Positions 8,201 to 11,185 of a stretch of DNA of 11,185 bases are shown in pieces. Every line of letters starts with the position of its first letter. Positions within the stretch are counted from its first letter, which is position 1. Source of the DNA: Rhizobiaceae bacterium (GTDB lineage Bacteria; Pseudomonadota; Alphaproteobacteria; Rhizobiales; Rhizobiaceae); contig JACMIV010000327.1 in NCBI GenBank assembly GCA_014380965.1, forward strand, positions 1 through 11,185, given 5' to 3'. Position numbers and translations under genes: made by a program. The notes below the pieces were generated by a model that was not told where the DNA came from, did no database searches, and was given only the letters and a program-made list of their open reading frames with translations.

Positions 8201-9839
8201 CGAGCCCCGCGACCATGAAGGCGGCCTCCGGGTTCTTCTTGCCGAGCTTCTGCAGCACGTCGAGGCCGCGCGTCTCCTTGGTGGACACATCCGCGCCGCC
8301 ATGATGGCCCCCGACCTTCAGCCAGATCGCCGGGCGATAGGCAACGGCGCCCTCTTCGCCGAGAATGCGCTGCAGCCGGTCGCGCTGCCCAAGGAACGCC
8401 TCGCGCGTCTTTGCCGCAAGCTCGCCGCCGGCGGCCGCCCTGTCGAAATCCGCCTTCAACCCCTGCGGAACGATTGCCGCGATCTCGGCCCGCGTCGGCA
8501 CGCGGCCGAGCCTGTCGCCCAAGTCGTCGAAGGCCTTGACGAAGGCGGGATCGGTGGCGTCGGCGACGAACTTGGCGACGGCGAGGTCTCGGCATTGCTC
8601 GGTGCGAAGGGCGCTCAGCATCTTCGAGACGCCGGGATCGTCCGTGACGAAGATGTCCGGTACGGCCTTGTTCGCAAGGCAATGGGAAAGCGAATCGATC
8701 GTCTCCAGCGCATGCAGCTGGTCGATCGGCTTCGCCGAGGCGCTGTCCTGGTGAACCGCCCCGTAATGGGAGAACTCGCGGGCGAGACGGCCGACGGAAA
8801 CCTTCGAAAGTTCGGCATCGCCCCCGAAGCGATCGCGCAGCGCGCCGAGCTGATCGACCGCGGACTCCAGCGTTCCGCGCAGGAGCACGGCGGTCTTCAC
8901 GTCCTTCAGATAGGCGATCGCGGCCTTGGTGTCGGCGTCGGGCGCCTTCGCGTCGAGATCGTCGATTACGCCGTCCAGATTTGCCGCGAACCGGCCCGCA
9001 GCTCCTGGTGAGACGGCGCCGTGGCGGTCCGGCCGATCGTTCGTCGGATGACGGTCGACGAACGTCCTGGCGGCAACCTCGACCCGGCCGAGCATGTCCC
9101 GATCCGCCTTCGCAAAGTTCGGGCTGAGCGTCGGCGGTGCGGCGCCGAAATCCGCACGGGCGGCGGCGATGGTCTGCGGATACTCGACCGCAAGGCTGAG
9201 CACGATCAGCTCGCGCCGCGCCGAAGTCAGAGCTTCGCGCAGCGGCGGGGCTGCGTTCGCGTTCTGCTTGATGAGCGCTTCGACCTTGCCGAGCTCGGCG
9301 GTGATCGCCGCCTGGGCGGCCGTCTGCCGGTCGAGCAGCTTGACCTCCGACTTCGCCACGGTCGGCGCGAAACCCTTGTCGCTGCGGACTTGCCTGTGAA
9401 GCGTTCCAATCGTCTGCAGATCGTCCGTGCGCAGGAGAGCGATGGTGTCGCGGATCGCGGCCAGGGCAACGTCGGCGGTCGGCGGCGGGTTGAGCGGGGC
9501 GAGTTGGCCGCCTTGCGCCACCGGCAGTACCGGCGCCTGCACGCCTTGCGCCTGAGGGTTCTGGACCTGCGCCTGGGGAGCGAGAAGCAGCGCGCCGTTG
9601 ACGGGAACGCGCGGCGGCTGGCTCGCCGCCCGGTGCATCGCGGTGAGGTCGAGCGCCGTCCGTGCGCCGGTCGCCTTGACCGTCACGCTGCCGCTGCCCT
9701 TGTGGTCGACGACCTTCGGCTGGCTGGCTTCCTTCCGGCCGTGAAACAGATCGGAGATCTTGCTGCCCGTCGCCGCGGCATCGACCCGGCGATTGTAAAG
9801 GAGGGGAATGGAGAGGGTTACGCCACCGGTCGCGCTCAT
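5298..9839 (-). CDS. Giant putative type III secreted effector with Gly/Ala-rich beta region
   Basis: This is a 1513-residue protein that I cannot assign to a named family. Evidence for secretion is contextual: it lies 55 bases downstream of a CesT-type chaperone gene on the same strand, the usual pairing for type III effectors. There is no Sec signal peptide or obvious membrane helix. Residues 1-75 are polar and Ser/Thr/Ala-rich, suiting a secretion signal and chaperone-binding region. Residues 75-120 are a Pro/Gln-rich linker (APQAQVQNPQAQGVQAP). About 121-1045 appear mostly helical, with many charged heptad-like stretches. About 1048-1295 are rich in Gly, Ala and alternating polar/hydrophobic residues with repeated strands (GVSAGVEVTGS at 1126, GASAGIEVAAS at 1233), like an amphipathic beta barrel. 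A helical tail ends in PPKKVA, a KKxx-type motif. The start at 9839 is supported by GAGGAG eight bases upstream. No catalytic motif is evident and no WxxxE motif occurs. A pore-forming or membrane-associated role in a host cell is inference. A non-secreted giant protein that happens to lie beside the chaperone is the alternative. Confidence 0.72.
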   Translation of the reverse strand: MSATGGVTLSIPLLYNRRVDAAATGSKISDLFHGRKEASQPKVVDHKGSGSVTVKATGARTALDLTAMHRAASQPPRVPVNGALLLAPQAQVQNPQAQGVQAPVLPVAQGGQLAPLNPPPTADVALAAIRDTIALLRTDDLQTIGTLHRQVRSDKGFAPTVAKSEVKLLDRQTAAQAAITAELGKVEALIKQNANAAPPLREALTSARRELIVLSLAVEYPQTIAAARADFGAAPPTLSPNFAKADRDMLGRVEVAARTFVDRHPTNDRPDRHGAVSPGAAGRFAANLDGVIDDLDAKAPDADTKAAIAYLKDVKTAVLLRGTLESAVDQLGALRDRFGGDAELSKVSVGRLAREFSHYGAVHQDSASAKPIDQLHALETIDSLSHCLANKAVPDIFVTDDPGVSKMLSALRTEQCRDLAVAKFVADATDPAFVKAFDDLGDRLGRVPTRAEIAAIVPQGLKADFDRAAAGGELAAKTREAFLGQRDRLQRILGEEGAVAYRPAIWLKVGGHHGGADVSTKETRGLDVLQKLGKKNPEAAFMVAGLAVLEHQVAKLDSEVLGLKQYEAFDLADFDAGRVMSFAGVTEKQMLKLGYTAAEADNFPKAMHNLSKAGFTDVAQLERHVSFLQKATSATLTDQSVQNMIGDAAAGSAGSVGKRLLTTLLSEAASLQTGQPPKSGGDPTLKAETADVKLGFAKIATAAHRAVSSDAGKAQRLGDNTTLFQAAESTIVDLMGQRALLDTRVVEARQTRAAARTKDVTRGLDMSAEKPAGLRSAKAILVAVDKEAELVQLRSNGGSRDDIARTTKERDTALDQLRGFDAETMRRPWHGKLAGLFGSAEKPDIGKLATLRDAASAIVFLREGAKAERAVIDAKIGTEVALRQDRLAERQVDNREAILGVRQMVRAAVLAHWPADVIEHKVDGGKVVAAYQPALKRTEIEATLTGWGLDVAMFAPEVSEALNGTLERHDLANWADERKAIDPNTGLAPLPDTRSGGRRVLDALGSELKEIFTREGAKNAMLTLANKHTIDEGLRSEIGALHGAMKEGDKFDFKTGYKLSLNTGKIPLEPSATVGIRGKMAASSLANLVLERSGDGFKVTARFGAQVQVGVDVLVDQRLTPEAMIGVSAGVEVTGSYLHGITETFPNTDAGRKACADLLLALTGGEKPKASIFEQASDAATNREVAGKAGVGAKGYAKAEFTTQPFGNDGNAFAAGPDDKNFKSGANNKIGIGASAGIEVAASLGGKYNVVRSFNKVAISTEVELTGSIGANAKFYAKIPTATGAAIAKIMQDSGGQQAADQRFDKDPTAAKVEGSWTGGNMAADEDILSADASMMLARSKKYKQEYNVSDREDGRDRLTKAEIVQRSNLRLGKEYALIGIGSKDLAEKLETDATFRKDYEALKSFMGNEDYLQITYGLTPANIERVADLMARADDHAESGHGATAAFLRGKATSILDKQESYEATKVTVLTKSTAKEQVNRGNAVLLRFDITAEMGSENAEVTLKVPPKKVA

Positions 9840-9847
9840 GGATCAGG

Positions 9848-9853
9848 CTCCTC
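9848..9853 (-). promoter_or_regulatory. Strong ribosome-binding site of the giant effector gene
   Basis: GAGGAG on the minus strand lies eight bases before the ATG at 9839. It decides that start, and it shows the effector gene has its own efficient translation initiation inside the chaperone-effector operon. Confidence 0.7.
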
Positions 9854-9894
9854 AGGGTCGGGTCGTTGGCAAAGCGGTTTGCAAAGCGAGAGGA

Positions 9895-10362
9895 TTAGGT
9901 GCGGAAGACGATCGCGTCGTCGCCGCGGTAGAGCGGCGAGTGTAGGGAGGAGATCACCTCCGCTTCCGACCCCTCGCGCAGAGCCGTCCTGACTGCGGCG
10001 ATCTCCTCGACGAAGCCTTCCAGCCGACGCGCCAGGGCGTCGGCGGAAACATCTTCCCGGCGCAGGGACGTGCAGAGGGTCAGCGACATCGCCTCATTGT
10101 CGAGCGCGATCCAGACGTCCGGCTGCTTCATTCGGAACAGGTTGAGCGCAAGCGCCTTGCGCATGGCGCCCGCCTCCTCGCCAGCCAAGAGGCGCACCAC
10201 GCTCGCGTAGGCATAGGCGCGCTCGCCATGCTCGGGGACTTCGAGGGTGACGATGACATCGCCGGAGAAGCCGAGCGCGACCATCCCGTGACCGTCGAGC
10301 GTAAGGTCGACGCCATGACCGGCGAAGATCGATTGAAGGGCCTGCTGGATTGTAGCACGCAT
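9895..10362 (-). CDS. CesT-family type III secretion chaperone
   Basis: A small cytoplasmic protein (155 residues from the chosen start) with the pattern of CesT/Tir-type secretion chaperones. These are dimeric proteins that bind the N-terminal region of an effector and keep it ready for the type III export gate. Seen: an N-terminal helix (MRATIQQALQSIFAGHG), beta strands (MVALGFSGDVIVTLEVP; YAYASVVRLL), then the family's signature helix and strand (AMRKALALNLF, then VWIALDNEAMSLTLCTSL) and a C-terminal helix (ADALARRLEGFVEEIAAV). It is rich in Glu/Asp, and its length fits the family (about 130-170). It is the first gene of an operon with the giant protein, 55 bases upstream of it, so that protein is its likely client. 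Start choice: ATG 10362 has GTGGGAAA just upstream, whereas an in-frame GTG at 10374 (four residues longer) has no Shine-Dalgarno sequence. The exact client is inferred from adjacency. Confidence 0.85.
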   Translation of the reverse strand: MRATIQQALQSIFAGHGVDLTLDGHGMVALGFSGDVIVTLEVPEHGERAYAYASVVRLLAGEEAGAMRKALALNLFRMKQPDVWIALDNEAMSLTLCTSLRREDVSADALARRLEGFVEEIAAVRTALREGSEAEVISSLHSPLYRGDDAIVFRT

Positions 10363-10529
10363 CGGGTTTCCCACGGGTCAAGGCTGTGATGACGAAGCTG
10401 GGACGCTTCGATCGGGGCAACGGCTCCGAGCGGTTCATCCTCGGCGGCGATTGATGACGCAGAGAAAGATGTCGAGGTGTCACGCAGATGACGAGGTGGT
10501 GGGTTTTTCGCTGGACTTGTGGCCTCGGA

Positions 10530-10544
10530 TACCGGAACCCGGTA
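10530..10544. repeat. Inverted repeat TACCGG-aac-CCGGTA, possible operator
   Basis: Perfect six-base arms around a three-base centre, within the divergent control region. The size is compatible with a small dimeric regulator site, but short GC-rich palindromes also arise by chance in such DNA. Confidence 0.4.
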
Positions 10545-10563
10545 GGCGACCTTTCGCCATTGC

Positions 10564-10603
10564 TGCAAGCCCGTCTGCGTCTTTGCAAGTAAAACCCTGC
10601 GTC
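10564..10603 (+). repeat. Two-copy composite direct repeat TGCAAG-N5/7-CTGCGTC
   Basis: The first copy is TGCAAG (10564-10569) with CTGCGTC (10575-10581); the second is TGCAAG (10584-10589) with CTGCGTC (10597-10603). The TGCAAG blocks are exactly 20 bases apart and the CTGCGTC blocks 22, about two helical turns, as expected for tandem activator sites bound on one face of the DNA. It lies 100-140 bases upstream of the rightward chaperone start and about 200 bases upstream of the leftward one. A regulator-binding role is inference. Confidence 0.5.
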
Positions 10604-10635
10604 AGATATCCCAATCGATTCCTCTCTTTTCAGCT

Positions 10636-10645
10636 CAAAGCTTTG
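10636..10645. repeat. Short palindrome CAAAGCTTTG upstream of the rightward chaperone gene
   Basis: A perfect ten-base palindrome ending five bases before an in-frame alternative ATG at 10650. It could be an operator half or chance. Confidence 0.25.
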
Positions 10646-10703
10646 GGGTATGGTGGGCGTCGAGCGGATCGAGCGTTCGTCCATTCTTATTCACTCAGTG
10701 GAG

Positions 10704-11185
10704 ATGCGTGTGCACGAGACACCTCAAGAACAGGCAGGGGCACGTCTTCAGAAATGGATCGACGACATCAATGCCGCGCTTGGAACCAGCATCACGGCAG
10801 ATGATCCGCAGGTACAGCTCGCAAGTCGAGAAGGCGTCATCATTCTACTGTCGCCCGCGCCGCTCGATGCGACGCTCTACATGACCGCGACGATGATGAC
10901 GGTGCCGGAAGACAAGCCGCAGGTGATCGAGAAGGCCTTGAGAGCCAACCTGTTTCAGCAGTCTGCGGCGGACGGATGGTTTGCTTTCGAAAGTGAGGCG
11001 CGAGAGCTTTTTTGGCAGTATAGGTGGGATCGCTACCCGACCGCGCCTTTCGAGGAATTCTTGAGCGTCCTCGAGGTGTTCATCGTCCGTGCGGACCAAT
11101 TGGCGCGCGAGACACGCGATTGGATGGCGGACGCTGCGCAAGATGCGACCGACGCGCCGTCCTACGGCGACTTCATCGTACGGGC
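10704..11185 (+). CDS. Second CesT-family type III secretion chaperone (3' end outside the window)
   Basis: An open frame of 160 complete codons runs off the right edge without a stop. It resembles the CesT-type fold of its neighbour: an N-terminal helix (ARLQKWIDDINAALG), strands (GVIILLSPAPLDATLYMTATMM), the signature helix (VIEKALRANLFQQ, matching MRKALALNLF in the other chaperone), strands (GWFAFESE; ELFWQYRWDRYP) and a C-terminal helix (PFEEFLSVLEVFIVRADQLA). It is acidic overall. Its client is probably encoded downstream, beyond the window. The start is uncertain: GGAG (10700-10703) abuts ATG 10704, so GTG 10710, six bases further on, has the better spacing. ATG 10650 is also open in the same frame and would add 18 residues. 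The family assignment is good; similarity to the neighbouring chaperone suggests duplication or a shared ancestor. Confidence 0.8.
   Translation, partial: MRVHETPQEQAGARLQKWIDDINAALGTSITADDPQVQLASREGVIILLSPAPLDATLYMTATMMTVPEDKPQVIEKALRANLFQQSAADGWFAFESEARELFWQYRWDRYPTAPFEEFLSVLEVFIVRADQLARETRDWMADAAQDATDAPSYGDFIVR

Larger units (their letters stand above)
10363..10703. promoter_or_regulatory. Divergent intergenic control region between two type III chaperone genes
   Basis: This stretch of about 340 bases separates two divergently read chaperone genes and must hold the promoters of both. I see no gene in it. It contains a composite direct repeat (10564-10603), inverted copies of the repeat's second block (GACGCAGA at 10456-10463, near-copy CACGCAG at 10481-10487) and two palindromes (10530-10544 and 10636-10645). 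It is less GC-rich around 10590-10650. TTGCAA (10583-10588) with AGATAT (10604-10609), 15 bases apart, is a weak sigma-70-like pair for the rightward gene. No confident -35/-10 pair is visible for the leftward operon. Confidence 0.55.

Noticed and set aside
5298..9839. Assignment of the giant protein to the AvrE/DspE family
   Set aside because: It has no WxxxE motif, no visible beta-propeller repeats in the N-terminal half, and no sequence stretch I recognise from AvrE proteins. Only size, chaperone context, a possible barrel and the KKxx end are shared, so the resemblance stays a hypothesis.
9869..9888. Direct repeat GCAAAGCG (9869-9876 and 9881-9888) between chaperone and effector genes
   Set aside because: Only two short copies within a 55-base spacer; nothing suggests a function beyond chance.
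10363..10374. GTG at 10374 as the start of the leftward chaperone
   Set aside because: No Shine-Dalgarno sequence precedes it, whereas the ATG at 10362 has GTGGGAAA at a suitable distance and starts directly in the N-terminal helix.
10534..10560. Possible HrpL-type promoter (GGAACC ... CCAC)
   Set aside because: GGAACC is present, but 17 bases later the sequence is CCATTG rather than CCACNNA, and HrpL-type sigma factors are not expected in this kind of organism.
10628..10648. Resemblance to a rhizobial tts box (CAGCT ... AAGCT)
   Set aside because: The spacing between the CAG and AAGCT parts is several bases too short and the flanks do not fit the consensus as I know it.

Overview
This is a GC-rich window with long, densely packed reading frames and codon use typical of Alphaproteobacteria, probably of the order Hyphomicrobiales (Rhizobiales). 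That placement is an inference from composition and from the gene families; there is no rRNA or tRNA to anchor it. The window looks like an accessory region: two decayed genes sit beside intact signalling and virulence- or symbiosis-type genes.

Layout, left to right. Positions 1-553 hold the 3' part of a broken IclR-family regulator whose homology is spread over all three forward frames. A perfect 10-bp hairpin with a GCAA loop (595-618) then precedes a large intact membrane diguanylate cyclase (637-4257, +). That protein has a periplasmic Cache-like sensor, a HAMP linker, five PAS domains and a GGDEF domain with active-site GGEEF and I-site RPGD. Positions 4437-5138 (-) carry a remnant of a membrane M50 metalloprotease fused to a HlyD-like domain. 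It keeps the NPxxxxDGYY motif but lacks the HExxH half and most of the adaptor domain.

The right half is the most interesting part. A 1513-residue protein (5298-9839, -) lies directly downstream of a CesT-family type III secretion chaperone (9895-10362, -) in one operon. A second CesT-type chaperone gene (10704-11185+, cut by the window edge) is read divergently. The chaperone-effector arrangement suggests that the giant protein is a type III secreted effector. It has a flexible Pro/Gln-rich N-terminal segment, a long helical body, a Gly/Ala-rich amphipathic beta region (about residues 1048-1295) that could form a barrel, and a C-terminal KKVA (KKxx) motif. I do not recognise it as a named effector family.

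The roughly 340-bp divergent intergenic region between the two chaperone genes carries a two-copy composite direct repeat (TGCAAG...CTGCGTC), inverted copies of its second block, and two short palindromes. It probably holds the control sites for both transcription units. The cyclic-di-GMP enzyme may influence the switch between secretion and surface life, but nothing in the sequence links it directly to the effector locus.
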